A stretch of DNA of 64,000 nucleotides from Streptomyces violaceusniger (GCA_005405945.1 BJHW01000001.1:4340001-4404000), one strand, 5' to 3'; shown: positions 10,010 through 20,229, counted from the stretch's first letter. The notes: a model not told the origin generated them from the letters alone. Numbers and translations are program-made.

Positions 10010-10792
10010 ATGACGGCCACACCGGACGACCCGACCACCGCGCTGCCCGGCCGCCCGCCCGTGGCCGACCTGGCCACCTGGCAGGCGGCCCGTGACGAGC
10101 TGCTGGTCCGCGAGAAGGCCCACACCCGCGAGGGCGACGCCATCGCAGCGGCCCGCCGCCGGCTGCCGATGGTGGAGTTCGACGGGACGGTCGAGGTCGT
10201 CGGACCCGACGGCCCGGTCCCGTTCCTGGACCTGTTCCAGGGCCGCGACGAGCTCGTGGTCTACAAGCACATGTGGTACGACGGCGCGCCGCACCAGGGG
10301 CAGTGCGAGGGCTGCACCACCACCGCCTGGCACCTGAAGGACGCGGCGTACCTCAACGCCCGCGGCGTCTCGTTCGCCGTCCTGACCACGGGCCGCTGGG
10401 ACGAGGTGGCCTCCTACGTCGCGTTCATGGGCTACCCCCAGCCCTGGTACTCGGTGCGCGACGTGGACCCGCCGGTCGGCGGCGACATGGGGCACCTCAC
10501 CAGCTATCTGCGCGACGGCGACCGCGTGTTCCTCACCTACTCCACGACGGGCCGTGGCAACGAGCGGGTCAACGGGTCCCTCGGTCTGCTCGACATGACG
10601 CCCTACGGCCGCGGCGAGGCGTGGGAGGACAACCCCGAGGGCTGGCCGAAGGGAGGCAACGCCTGCTGGTCCTGGCGCTCGGACGCGGAAGGGAACGCCA
10701 CCTGGGGCCCGACCAGCCGCCCCGTGCCGCAGTGGACCCGCCCCGGCGCGACCCCCGTGGAGACCCTGGGCCGCCACGGCCACCATCACTGA
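10010..10792 (+). CDS. DUF899 (thioredoxin-like fold) family protein
   Basis: The 260-residue protein is recognised by RRRLPMVEFD near residue 50, the thioredoxin-like strand DELVVYKHMWYD, the cysteine pair CEGC near residue 102 and RWDEVASYVAFMGY. DUF899 proteins are predicted dithiol-disulfide oxidoreductases but are poorly characterised. A GGAGG box lies just before ATG 10010. The protein ends in HGHHH, which might bind metal. The inverted repeat at 9957-9978 suggests regulated expression. Confidence 0.88.
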   Translation: MTATPDDPTTALPGRPPVADLATWQAARDELLVREKAHTREGDAIAAARRRLPMVEFDGTVEVVGPDGPVPFLDLFQGRDELVVYKHMWYDGAPHQGQCEGCTTTAWHLKDAAYLNARGVSFAVLTTGRWDEVASYVAFMGYPQPWYSVRDVDPPVGGDMGHLTSYLRDGDRVFLTYSTTGRGNERVNGSLGLLDMTPYGRGEAWEDNPEGWPKGGNACWSWRSDAEGNATWGPTSRPVPQWTRPGATPVETLGRHGHHH

Positions 10793-10813
10793 CGCGTGCC
10801 GCGGACATAGTGA

Positions 10814-10846
10814 GGCGCCAGGGTCGAAGGGAAGACCTCTGGCGCC
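10814..10846. terminator. Hairpin between convergent genes
   Basis: GGCGCCAG and CTGGCGCC form a perfect 8-bp stem 22 bases after the DUF899 stop codon. There is no T-tract, which is common for Streptomyces terminators. Confidence 0.55.
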
Positions 10847-10866
10847 CTACTCGCGGCCGAAACCGC

Positions 10867-11001
10867 CTAGTCGTGGCGTAGAGCCTCAACGATCGCTGCC
10901 CAGACGGCTCGCGCCACCAGGGACACCGCGAAGCGCTCCACGAGACTGCCGCGCCACTTTTTTTCCTTTGTGACGGACGACCGGAAGAAGCCGACCACCA
11001 T
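10867..11001 (-). CDS. Candidate small basic protein, 44 residues
   Basis: An open frame reads MVVGFFRSSVTKEKKW, then RGSLVERFAVSLVARAVW and a short C-terminus to a TAG stop. GGAGG lies five bases before the ATG, and third codon positions are mostly G or C, as in real Streptomyces genes. The middle can form an amphipathic helix. No homologue is recognised; it could be a genuine small protein or a remnant. It lies downstream of comEC on the same strand. Confidence 0.4.
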   Translation of the reverse strand: MVVGFFRSSVTKEKKWRGSLVERFAVSLVARAVWAAIVEALRHD

Positions 11002-11171
11002 CACCACCTCCAAGGGGTTCAACCCACCGCCCTTTGCGGTAGGCCCGTCCCTCCCCGTTCGGGGTCAGGCCAACCTGGCGGCGGTGAGGAACCACACCCA
11101 GTCCGTGGTGACAGACTCAAAGGTACAACGTGCCCATAGTGATCGGTAGTTGGGCTGTTTCAGGCGGACCG

Positions 11172-14035
11172 TCACGCAGCCCCGCCGCGGCCTCCGAGGA
11201 CCGCGCGCAGGCCCCGGTCGCGCGTGACCGCGATGGGGCCGTCGGTGTCGGTTCGCAGTACGGCGGCGCCCTGGGCGCGCAGGGAGGCGATGGTGCGGGG
11301 CGAAGGGTGGCCATAGGGGTTCTCGGCGCCGCAGGAGATCAGGGCCAGACGGGGGCTGAGGCGTCGGAGCAGCTGTGGGTCCTGGTAGGCCGAGCCATGG
11401 TGGGCGACCTTGAGAACGTCGATCTCGGGAAGGGCCGGGTGTGTCGTCAGCAGGGCCTGCTGGGCGGGGGGTTCGAGGTCGCCCAGGAGGAGCAGGGTCA
11501 GGCCCGCCGTGCGGACGAGGAGGGTGACGCTTGCGTCGTTCGGGCCCTCGGTCGCGGCCGCGGCGGGTGGCTGGGCGGGCCAGAGGACCTGCCAGGACAG
11601 CGGGCCGAAGCGTCGTCGTTCCCCTGGCCGCGCCGCGATGACTGGGATGTGCGCCGACCCGGCCCCGCGGCGTACGAACTCGGCCTGGCCTGGTGGTTCT
11701 TCCAGGGCGGTCGTCTCGATCGCGCCGACCGCGCGACCGCGTAACGCACCGGTCAGCCCGGCCACATGGTCGGCATGGAAGTGGGTCAGGATCAGGAGCG
11801 GGATCCGGACGACGCCCAGGGAGCGCAGGCAGCGGTCGACGGCTCGCGGTTCGGGGCCGGTATCCACGACGACGGCCGTGCCGGGGCCCGCGGCCAGGAC
11901 CAGGGCGTCGCCCTGGCCCACATCGCACGCCACCATCCGCCAACCGGGCGGTGGCCAGCCGGTGATGACCCGGGCCAGGGGTGCCGGGCGTACGACGGCC
12001 AGCAGCACCAGCAGCGCGCATACGGCGCACAGCAGGCGGTGGCGCAGCAGTCGGCGGCCCGCGAGGGCCACGGCCAGGGTGACGGCGGCCAGCAGGAGCG
12101 CGCCGGTCCAGCCGTCCGGCCAGTCGGCCTCGGCCCCGGGCAGCGCCGCGCCGGTGCGGGCCACCTGGGCGATCCACTCGGCGGGCCAGCCCGCCGGCCA
12201 GGCGATCCACTGGGCGAGCGGCGGCGCGACGGCGGCTGCCGCGAGCGCGGCGAAGCCGAGGGTGGTGGCGGGGGCTACCGCCACTTCGGCGATGAGGTTG
12301 CACGGGATCGCCACCAGGCTCACTCGCGCGGCCATCACCACGACGACCGGTGCGCAGACCGCCTGGGCCGCGGCGGCGGCCGCCAGCGCCTCGGCCACCC
12401 GGGGCGGTACGCCACGGCGCTGGAGGGCCGCGCTCCATCCCGGCGCGATGGTGAGCAGGGCGCCGGTGGCCAGCACGGAGAGCAGGAAGCCATAGCTCCG
12501 GGCCAGCCAGGGGTCGTAGAGCACCAGCGCGAGGACGGCGGCGGCCAGGGCCGGGAGCAGGGTGCGGCGGCGGCCGGTGCCGAGGGCGAGCAGAGTGATC
12601 AGCCCGCAGGCGGCTGCACGCAGCACACTGGGCTCGGGTCTGCAGACGATGACGAAGGCGAGCGTGAGCCCGCCGCCGAGGAGGGCGGTGGTGCGCAGCC
12701 GGATGCCGAGCGCGCCCGCGAGACCGCGCCGTTCGGCGCGCCCGGCCAACTGGGGCGGGCCCGTGAGCAGGGCGAGCACCAGCGTCAGATTGCTGCCGGA
12801 GACGGCCATGAGGTGCAGCATGTCCGTGGCCCGGAACGCCTCGTCCAGCTCGGGTGGCACCCGTGAGGTGTCCCCCACGACCAGCGCCGGGAGCAGCGCC
12901 CGCGCGTCCGGGGAGAGCCCGTCGGTCGCGGTGCGGAGCCCGGCGCGCAGCCGCCCGGCCAGCCGCTGGACCGCGCTGGGCGGGCCCGTGACCCTCGGGG
13001 CCCGCTGCTCACGCGCACTGCGGCCGCTATGCGGTCTCCGCCGCGCAGCGGCGGCGCCAAGCGGCCGTGGACGCGCAGACGTGTGGACGGCAGCAGCCCG
13101 AGCCAGGCCGTCCGCTCTTCACCGGACCTGGGGTGGACCGTGACCAGGACGGGCGTGCGGGTGGTGGTCGTGGTGCCGTCGGGGCCGGTGACCCGATCGG
13201 CCTCGGCCTCCAGGACCACGGACGCCGGCGCGAGCGCCGCACCCCGCACCCGTGGCCGGGTGAGCCGTGGGTCTCCCGTGACCGTCACCTCGGCGGTGGC
13301 CTCGGCGTACTTCCGGGCGAGTGCGGGGACGGGGCCACGGCGTACGTCCGCCCCGTGCAGCCCGGCGACCGCCCCCGCAGCGGCCCCGCACAACAGCAAT
13401 GCGGCCATCGCTCCTGCTGTGCGCCGTCCACGCCACGTGATGGCGCGCGGTGGTGAAGTGGCTCGCTGCCCCGACACGTTGCGGCTATCGCCGGGGCCCA
13501 GCCGCCTGCGGGCCGCGGGTACGGCACCGAGCGAACGTCCGGCGACCGCCCCTGTCGTGCGGCGTGCACGCCGCACGACGCCGCGCGGCGGCGACGTGGC
13601 ATGCCCGGCCGACACATCGTGGCCATCCCCGTGGGGCACGGGTGCGGTGTTGGGCGGCCGTCCGGCATTCGGCGTTCGCCCCTGCCGCCAAGGCTCGGCG
13701 CCGTGAGCCCGCGACGCGGTGGGCTCGGGCGTGCTCCGGTCGTCCGGTCCTCGTCGGGAGCGGGGCGGGCCATGACGTCGGCCGTCCGGTGTCGGGTCCG
13801 GTCGGCGGGTCCGGATGAGCAGGGCCGCCGCTACGAGGGTGGCTGCTGCGCAGACGAGGGCGACCGTTGGGGGCGGTGCGTCCAGGGCTAGTGCCGCGGC
13901 TGCCCAGGCGGCCAGGGCCGGGGGTACGAGGCGGAGGTCGGGTGGGCCCTCCTGACGTGGGTGTGACGCACCGCGTGGGGACGCGGCTGCCGCATGGACC
14001 GGAGCGCGATTGCGTGGGGGCTGTGCGGGCGTCAT
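11172..14035 (-). CDS. comEC: ComEC/Rec2-family DNA-uptake channel protein (one apparent frameshift)
   Basis: Predicted polytopic membrane channel for single-stranded DNA with a C-terminal metallo-beta-lactamase-like domain. The N-terminal part lies in one frame from ATG 14035 to about 13010 and the rest in another. Adding one G in the run at 12997-13003 joins them and gives 954 residues. Visible parts are a hydrophobic N-terminus, a Pro/Arg-rich insert holding an imperfect 46-residue duplication (SPPRG...SPPRA), the competence domain HLMAVSGSN, and LTHFHADHVAGL, the metal-binding motif. Its start overlaps the comEA stop as ATGA, indicating coupling. Streptomyces is not known for natural competence, so the role is uncertain. 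Confidence 0.88.
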
Positions 14036-15225
14036 GGCTGGACCAGCGGGCGCAGGTCGGCGAACCGGCGCTCGCCGATGCCGTTCACCTCGCGGAGTTC
14101 ATCGATGGAGCGGAAACCTCCGTGCTGGGTGCGGTAGTCGATGATGTGCCGGGCCAGGACGGGGCCGACGCCGGGGAGGGTGTCGAGCTGTTCGGCGGTC
14201 GCGGAGTTCAGGCTCACCGAGCCACCGGGTGCCCCCGGCCCGGCCGGTGGGTTGGGCGCGTTGGGCGCATTGGGTCCGTTGGGCGCGTTGGGCGCGTTGG
14301 GCGCGTTCGAGCCACCGGCCGCCGCGCCCGGCGCCGGTGGTCCGGCCGCGGGGGCGCCGACCACGATCTGTTCTCCGTCCACCAGCGGGCGGGCGCGGTT
14401 CAGCCCGCTCAGGTCGGCGCCCGGCCGTACCCCGCCCGCCGCTTCCAGTGCGTCGGCGACCCTCGACCCGGGCGGCAGCTTCCGCAGGCCGGGGCGGCGG
14501 ACCTTGCCGGTCACATCCACCACGACCTTCCGGCCGCCGCCGGACGGGGTGAGCTGCCCGCCCGGCATGGGGCCCGGTTCGGAGGGTGCGGCGCGCGGGG
14601 GCTCCGGGTCCGGGGCGCGCACGGTCTGGGGACGGCCGGTCCAGAAGTGGTAGGCCGCGAAGGCCACCGCGGTGAGCAGGGCGACCGCCAGGGCGGCAAC
14701 CGTCTTCAGCTCCATGCCGCAGCGCAGCTGAAGCCACAACGGCAGCCGCTCGCGCAGGGCCAGCCCTGCCCGGTCGCGTCTGCGCAGTGGAGCGTTCTCG
14801 GACTCGTTCCCAGACCCGTTCCCAGGCGCGTTCCCGGACCCGCTCCCAGACCCGTTCCCGGACGCGTTCTCAGGCCCCTCCTCGTGCCCGTCCTCAGACG
14901 GCTCCTCGTTCCGTACCTCCCCCGCCGCCTCGGCCGACCCCGCGACGTCCTTCGGTCCGTCCCTGCTACCCAGCGCGATGGACCGGACCACGACCGGGGA
15001 CGCCGGAGACGCCGGGGGCGCCGACGAGGCCGTGGCGAAGAGTGCCGCCGCGCGACTCGCGCGTGAAGACGCGGCGGGATGCGTCTGGCGGTGGACGCTG
15101 CGGCGGCGGCTTCCGCCACCAACCAACCCCGTACCGGACGGCGGGCGAGGGCGGCGGCCCGCCCCGCCGTCGCGATGGCGACTCCGCCCCGGACCAGTGG
15201 TTACTGTGTGTGATCGTGACCTCAT
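14032..15225 (-). CDS. comEA: ComEA-like helix-hairpin-helix DNA-binding protein
   Basis: Membrane-anchored DNA receptor family. The 397-residue protein has a long disordered N-terminus with SGNG/SGSG repeats, one transmembrane helix (TVAALAVALLTAVAFAAYHF) near residue 180, a SLBB-like segment (VVVDVTGKVRRPG), an Asn-Ala-Pro repeat linker and a C-terminal helix-hairpin-helix pair (LNSATAEQLDTLPGVGPVLA and VNGIGERRFADL). I chose ATG 15225; a longer frame to 15273 is possible. It is translationally coupled to comEC by a four-base overlap. A TACCGT -10-like box lies eight bases upstream of the start. Confidence 0.9.
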   Translation of the reverse strand: MRSRSHTVTTGPGRSRHRDGGAGRRPRPPSGTGLVGGGSRRRSVHRQTHPAASSRASRAAALFATASSAPPASPASPVVVRSIALGSRDGPKDVAGSAEAAGEVRNEEPSEDGHEEGPENASGNGSGSGSGNAPGNGSGNESENAPLRRRDRAGLALRERLPLWLQLRCGMELKTVAALAVALLTAVAFAAYHFWTGRPQTVRAPDPEPPRAAPSEPGPMPGGQLTPSGGGRKVVVDVTGKVRRPGLRKLPPGSRVADALEAAGGVRPGADLSGLNRARPLVDGEQIVVGAPAAGPPAPGAAAGGSNAPNAPNAPNGPNAPNAPNPPAGPGAPGGSVSLNSATAEQLDTLPGVGPVLARHIIDYRTQHGGFRSIDELREVNGIGERRFADLRPLVQP

Positions 15226-15345
15226 GCCACCTGACGGTAGACACACGCGGCCGATCGCGCCGATCCGCCGCAATTTCCGGGGATAACCGCCGCGTTGTGG
15301 ACAACTCCGTCACCCCACCGGGTGAAGAGACGCCCCCACCCTCCG

Positions 15346-16191
15346 CTATCGCGGAGAGACCACCGCCCCCAGCAGCCCCGGCCCGGTGTGCGCCCCGATC
15401 ACCGCGCCCACTTCACTCACATACAGCTCCGCCAGCCCCGGCACCCGCTCCCGCAGCCGCTCCGCGAGCGCCGCCGCCCGTTCGCCCGCCGCCAGGTGCT
15501 GCACCGCGATGTCCACCGGGCTCCGGCCGGCCCGCTCCACCACGATCTCCTCGAGCCGGGCGATGGCCTTCGAGGCGGTGCGGACCTTCTCCCGCAGCTC
15601 GATCCGCCCCTCGTCGAGCTGGAGCAGCGGTTTGACCGCGAGTGCCGAGCCGAGCAGGGCCTGGGCCGCGCCGATGCGGCCGCCGCGCCGCAGATAGTCG
15701 AGGGTGTCGACGTAGAAGTACGCCGCCGTGCCGTCGGCCCGCTTTTCCGCCGCCGCCACGGCCTCGTCCAGCGTGCCGCCGCCCTCCGCCGTCTCTGCCG
15801 CCGCCAGCGCGCAGAAGCCGAGCGCCATCGCGACCATTCCGCTGTCCACCACCCGCACCGGAACGGGCGCGCCCCGTGCCGCGAGCACCGCCGCGTCGTA
15901 GGTACCGGAGAACTCGGCCGACAGATGCAGGGAGACGATGCCCGTCGCTCCCTCCTCGGCGGCGGCCCGATAGGCGGCCGCGAACATCTCCGGGCTGGGC
16001 CGGGACGTCGTCACCGGCTTCCGCTTCTGCAGCGCCTGTGCGAGGGACCGGGCCGAGATCTCGGTGCCCTCCTCCAAGGCCCGGTCTCCGAGCACCACCG
16101 TCAGCGGCACGGCGGTGATGCGGTGCCGCTCCATCGCATCCTGCGGCAAGTACGCCGTGGAATCGGTCACGATCGCGACATGGCGGGACAT
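15346..16191 (-). CDS. DegV-family fatty-acid-binding protein
   Basis: DegV proteins bind a fatty acid and in Gram-positive bacteria can serve fatty acid kinase systems (FakB). The 281-residue protein shows the family start VAIVTDSTAYLP, the TSRPSPEMF loop, VSLHLSAEFSGTY and LLQLDEGRI. Its length fits the family. The start at ATG 16191 matches the conserved start and lies seven bases after a TAACCT -10 box, suggesting a leaderless mRNA. No fakA gene lies next to it. Confidence 0.9.
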   Translation of the reverse strand: MSRHVAIVTDSTAYLPQDAMERHRITAVPLTVVLGDRALEEGTEISARSLAQALQKRKPVTTSRPSPEMFAAAYRAAAEEGATGIVSLHLSAEFSGTYDAAVLAARGAPVPVRVVDSGMVAMALGFCALAAAETAEGGGTLDEAVAAAEKRADGTAAYFYVDTLDYLRRGGRIGAAQALLGSALAVKPLLQLDEGRIELREKVRTASKAIARLEEIVVERAGRSPVDIAVQHLAAGERAAALAERLRERVPGLAELYVSEVGAVIGAHTGPGLLGAVVSPR

Positions 16192-16198
16192 GACTGGG

Positions 16199-16204
16199 AG
16201 GTTA
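16199..16204 (-). promoter_or_regulatory. -10 box for leaderless DegV mRNA
   Basis: TAACCT on the minus strand, seven bases from the ATG at 16191, with no ribosome binding site between. Confidence 0.45.
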
Positions 16205-16262
16205 TCGGGGGATGGCACCTGCCGACAGCGCGACCCCACCGGGTGATCAATCGCCTTGCCGA

Positions 16263-17102
16263 TCATGCCCTGTTCAGACGTGACTCAGATCCTGTTCTCA
16301 GACCGGGTTCGTTACAGAGTTCCGAGTTCCCGGGTTCCGGGGTCTCAGGCCGTGTTCTCGGGTCGGGGGACTTCTGCCAGGGCTTCTGCCACGGCTGGGG
16401 CTCCGTATTCCCCCTCGCCCCGAGCGACGGCCGGGGCGGCTCCGGCGCCTGCCCCGCCCCGGGCCCAGGTCGGGCACCCGCCTCGGGCCCAGATCGCGCC
16501 CCCGCGTCGGGTCCAGGTCGGGCACTCGCCTCGGGGGCCGTCCACGGCTCGTCCGGCTCCGCCGTCGTCCAGTGCCGCAGCGCCCCCGCCTCCATCTCGA
16601 TCTCGCGGCCCAGCGAGTCCAGATCGTCGTGCGCGAACCGCTGCGTCCGCTCCTGCACCGCCCAGCGCAGCGAGTCGGCCGAGTGGGTGATCCGCTGTGT
16701 GCGCTCCCGCATCTCGGGCAGCAGGGCGGCGAGCCGGGCCCTGTCGGGCTCCTGCTCCAGCCGCTTCAGATCCGCTTCCAGGTCCCGCGCATGGGCGCTC
16801 AGCCGCTGGAACAGGCCCAACGACTCCGACAGGGACCGGTCTTGCGGGGCGGCCGCCTGCAGCGCCTGCCCGGTGGCGCGCATCGAGCCGCGCAGGGAGA
16901 GCCGCAGCTGGGCGAGCTCACCGGCCGCGCCCGGCTGGGCGAGCTGCCGGGCCCGGAGTCTGGTCTCCTCCACCGTGACGCGGGCCTGGTGCACCGTACG
17001 GTCGATACCGCGCTTGGCCGCCCTGACCGCGCGAACGGCCCCGTAGACCCCCGCCAGCATGATCAGGACGAAAAGCGTCAACAGGATCCAAATGGCTTCC
17101 AT
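16263..17102 (-). CDS. Membrane-anchored coiled-coil protein of unknown function
   Basis: The 279-residue protein has an N-terminal transmembrane helix (AIWILLTLFVLIMLAGVYG), a charged helical region of about 130 residues with coiled-coil character (AHARDLEADLKRLEQEPDRAR) and a disordered tail with repeats such as ARPGPDAGARSGPEAG. AAGGAG precedes ATG 17102. It is on the same strand as leuS and the DegV gene. I recognise no catalytic domain; a scaffold role is a guess. Confidence 0.75.
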   Translation of the reverse strand: MEAIWILLTLFVLIMLAGVYGAVRAVRAAKRGIDRTVHQARVTVEETRLRARQLAQPGAAGELAQLRLSLRGSMRATGQALQAAAPQDRSLSESLGLFQRLSAHARDLEADLKRLEQEPDRARLAALLPEMRERTQRITHSADSLRWAVQERTQRFAHDDLDSLGREIEMEAGALRHWTTAEPDEPWTAPEASARPGPDAGARSGPEAGARPGPGAGQAPEPPRPSLGARGNTEPQPWQKPWQKSPDPRTRPETPEPGNSELCNEPGLRTGSESRLNRA

Positions 17103-17219
17103 GTGCGCTCCTTGGGGCGGCGGTCACGGCACGGTGGCGGTCGTCCTCTCAGCGTAAACGCGCCGGGCGGGCCAGAGGTTCCTGACGAACCCCCAACCCG
17201 CCCACACGAGAAAAGCCGA

Positions 17220-20096
17220 TCAGGCCGGAACGATGTTCACCAGCTTCGGCGCGCGCACGATGACCTTACGGATGCCAGCGCCGTTCAGCGCCGCCACGAC
17301 TGCCGGGTCGCCCAGCGCCAGCGCCTCCAGGTCCTCGTCCGAGACCGAGGGCGCGACCTCCAGCCGGGCCTTGACCTTGCCCTTGACCTGCACCACACAG
17401 GTGACGGTCTCGTCCACGACGTACTCCGGATCGGCGACCGGGAAGGGCTCGTGGACGACCGACCCGGAGTGGCCCAGCCGACGCCACAGCTCCTCCGCGA
17501 CGTGCGGGGCCAGCGGCGAGATCAGCAGCACCAGCCCCTCGGCCACCGAGCGGGGCACCTCGCGCACCTTGGTGACGTGGTTGTTCAGCTCGGTGATCTT
17601 GGCGATGGCGGTGTTGAAGCGCAGGCCCTCCATGTCCTGCCGGACGCCGTCGATCGCCTTGTGCAGGGCGCGCAGCGTCGCCTCGTCGGGCTCGGCGTCG
17701 ACGACGGTGACCTCTCCGGTGCTCTCGTCGACGACATTGCGCCACAGCCGCTGCAGCAGCCGGTACTGGCCGACGACCGCGCGGGTGTCCCAGGGGCGCG
17801 AGACGTCCAGCGGGCCCATGGCCATCTCGTACAGCCGCAGCGTGTCGGCCCCGTACTCGGCGCAGATCTCGTCCGGCGTGACGGCGTTCTTCAGGGACTT
17901 GCCCATCTTGCCCAGCAGCCGGGTGACCTTCTCGCCGTTGTACCAGTAGGCGCCGTCCCGCTCCTCGACCTCGGCGGCCGGGACGGCGATACCGCGGCTG
18001 TCCCGGTAGACATACGCCTGGATCATGCCCTGGTTGTACAGCTTGTGGAACGGCTCGGCCGAGGAGACGTGCCCCAGGTCGAACAGCACCTTGGACCAGA
18101 ACCGGGCGTACAGCAGATGCAGCACCGCGTGCTCGGCGCCGCCCACGTACAGGTCGACACCGCCGTGCGGCTGCCCCTCGCGCGGCCCCATCCAGTAGCG
18201 CTCGGCCTCGGGGTCGACCAGCCGCTCGCTGTTGTGCGGGTCCAGGTAGCGCAGCTCGTACCAGCAGGAGCCGGCCCAGTTGGGCATGGTGTTGGTCTCG
18301 CGGCGGAACGGCCGCGGCCCGCGGCCGTCACCCAGGTCCAGCACCACGTTGACCCACTCCTCGTTCCGGGACAGCGGGGTCTCGGGGGAGGTGTCGGAGT
18401 CGTCCGGGTCGAAGGTGCGCGGCGAGTAGTCCTCGACCTCGGGCAGCTCCAGGGGCAGCATCGACTCGGGCAGGGCGTGGGCCACGCCCTGCTCGTCGTA
18501 GACGATCGGGAAGGGCTCGCCCCAGTAGCGCTGCCGGCTGAACAGCCAGTCGCGCAGCCGGTAGTTGACGGTGCCCTCGCCGATGGAGCGGGATTCCAGC
18601 CACTCGGTGATGCGCGCCTTGGCCTCGACGACGCCCAGGCCGTCCAGCGATACGGACTCCCCCGTCGAGTTGACGATCTTGGCGTCATACGAGACGAAGG
18701 CGTCGTCCCAGGTGGAGGGGTCGGTGCCGCGATCGTCCGAGGGCTCGACGACACAGCGCACGGGCAGCTCGAAGGTGCGGGCGAAGGCGAAGTCACGGCT
18801 GTCGTGGGCCGGGACGGCCATGATCGCGCCGGTGCCGTAGCCCATCAGGACGTAGTCGGCGATGAAGACGGGCACCCGCTCGCCGCTGACCGGGTTGACG
18901 GCGTACGCGCCGGTGAAGACGCCGGTCTTCTCCTTGACCTCGGCCTGCCGCTCGACGTCGGACTTGGCCGCGGCCTGCTTGCGGTAGGCGTCGACGGCCT
19001 GGGCCGGGGTGGCGTGGCCGCCGGTCCAGACGTCGTGGGTGCCCTCGGGCCAGGCGGCCGGAACGATCTCGTCCACCAGGCCGTGCTCGGGCGCCAGAAC
19101 CATGTAGGTGGCGCCGAACAGGGTGTCCTGGCGGGTGGTGAAGATCGTGATCTTGGCGTCGGGGTGCTCGGCCACCGGGAAGTCGACCCGGGCGCCCTCG
19201 CTGCGGCCGATCCAGTTGCGCTGCTGCAGCTTGATGGCCTCGGGCCAGTCCAGCTCGTCCAGGTCGTCCAGCAGCCGGTCGGCGTAGGCGGTGATGCGCA
19301 TGTTCCACTGGCGCAGCTTGGCCTTGAAGACCGGGAAGTTGCCGCGCTCGGAGCGGCCGTCCGCGGTGACCTCCTCGTTGGCCAGCACGGTGCCCAGGCC
19401 GGGGCACCAGTTGACGGGCGCGTCCGAGGCGTAGGCCAGGCGGTGGTCGCCCAGGATGTCGGCGCGCTCGGACTCGGTCAGCTCGGCCCAGGGGCGGCCG
19501 TCGGGGGTGGGGCGCTCACCTGAGGCGAATTGCTGGACCAGGGTGTCGATGGGGCGCGCCGTCTTCGCCTCCGGGTCGTACCAGGAGTTGAAGATCTGCA
19601 GGAAGATCCACTGGGTCCACTTGTAGTAGTCCGGGTCGATCGTCGCGAATGAGCGGCGCTTGTCGTGGCCCAGGCCCAGCCGGCGCAGCTGCCGCCGCAT
19701 GTTCTCGATGTTGGCCTCGGTGCTGACCCGCGGGTGGGTGCCGGTCTGCACCGCGTACTGCTCGGCGGGCAGGCCGAAGGCGTCGAAGCCCAGGGTGTGC
19801 AGGACGTTGTGGCCCGTCATGCGGTGGTAGCGGGCGAACACGTCGGTGGCGATGTAGCCCAGCGGATGGCCCACGTGCAGTCCCGCGCCCGACGGGTACG
19901 GGAACATGTCCATGACGAACTTCTTGGGCCGAGCGACGGCCTCGGCGTCGCCGGCCAGGTCGCCGCTCGGGTTGGACGCCTCATACGTGCCGTGCGCGTC
20001 CCAGAAGTCCTGCCAGCGGGCTTCGATGTCGGCGGCCAGGGCGGCCGTGTAGCGGTGCGGCGCGGCCACCTCGGCCGCGGCATTGGTCTCGCTCAT
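17220..20096 (-). CDS. leuS: Leucyl-tRNA synthetase
   Basis: Charges tRNA-Leu. The 958-residue class I synthetase has the HIGH-type motif HVGHPLGY near residue 75, a CP1 editing domain in the middle, KMGKSLKN (KMSKS-type) near 730 and a C-terminal domain ending RKVIVRAPKLVNIVPA. ATG 20096 follows GAGGA closely. A longer open frame to 20291 merely reads through the leader. The leader (20097-20280) contains a short Leu-rich reading frame and an intrinsic terminator, so expression is probably set by leucine supply through attenuation. Confidence 0.97.
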   Translation of the reverse strand: MSETNAAAEVAAPHRYTAALAADIEARWQDFWDAHGTYEASNPSGDLAGDAEAVARPKKFVMDMFPYPSGAGLHVGHPLGYIATDVFARYHRMTGHNVLHTLGFDAFGLPAEQYAVQTGTHPRVSTEANIENMRRQLRRLGLGHDKRRSFATIDPDYYKWTQWIFLQIFNSWYDPEAKTARPIDTLVQQFASGERPTPDGRPWAELTESERADILGDHRLAYASDAPVNWCPGLGTVLANEEVTADGRSERGNFPVFKAKLRQWNMRITAYADRLLDDLDELDWPEAIKLQQRNWIGRSEGARVDFPVAEHPDAKITIFTTRQDTLFGATYMVLAPEHGLVDEIVPAAWPEGTHDVWTGGHATPAQAVDAYRKQAAAKSDVERQAEVKEKTGVFTGAYAVNPVSGERVPVFIADYVLMGYGTGAIMAVPAHDSRDFAFARTFELPVRCVVEPSDDRGTDPSTWDDAFVSYDAKIVNSTGESVSLDGLGVVEAKARITEWLESRSIGEGTVNYRLRDWLFSRQRYWGEPFPIVYDEQGVAHALPESMLPLELPEVEDYSPRTFDPDDSDTSPETPLSRNEEWVNVVLDLGDGRGPRPFRRETNTMPNWAGSCWYELRYLDPHNSERLVDPEAERYWMGPREGQPHGGVDLYVGGAEHAVLHLLYARFWSKVLFDLGHVSSAEPFHKLYNQGMIQAYVYRDSRGIAVPAAEVEERDGAYWYNGEKVTRLLGKMGKSLKNAVTPDEICAEYGADTLRLYEMAMGPLDVSRPWDTRAVVGQYRLLQRLWRNVVDESTGEVTVVDAEPDEATLRALHKAIDGVRQDMEGLRFNTAIAKITELNNHVTKVREVPRSVAEGLVLLISPLAPHVAEELWRRLGHSGSVVHEPFPVADPEYVVDETVTCVVQVKGKVKARLEVAPSVSDEDLEALALGDPAVVAALNGAGIRKVIVRAPKLVNIVPA

Positions 20097-20157
20097 GGTC
20101 CTCAAAGCTCCATCGGTCGTCTCTGCCTGCGGCAACGCAGCGGATCCCTGCTTCCGA

Positions 20158-20185
20158 AACAAAAAGACCCCTCGCACAGGAGGGG
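20158..20185 (-). terminator. Intrinsic terminator (attenuator) in the leuS leader
   Basis: On the minus strand CCCCTC pairs with GAGGGG across a six-base loop and is followed by TCTTTTTGTTT. A clear T-tract is unusual in this GC-rich genome. It lies between the leader peptide and leuS. Confidence 0.75.
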
Positions 20186-20229
20186 ACGCCGCGCTGATGC
20201 CGACCGGAGCTGTACTCGGCCGGTACTGA

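Noticed and set aside
10950..10970. T-rich stretch as the terminator of the DUF899 gene
   Set aside because: No stable hairpin directly precedes it, and it lies within a plausible minus-strand small reading frame as lysine codons.
12997..13003. comEC as a true pseudogene
   Set aside because: Only one base is missing, the same pattern occurs in essential genes of the window, and both halves are otherwise well conserved.
16572..19523. A 983-codon plus-strand frame opposite leuS
   Set aside because: Repetitive His/Asp/Val-rich translation typical of antisense frames; leuS motifs on the minus strand are unambiguous.
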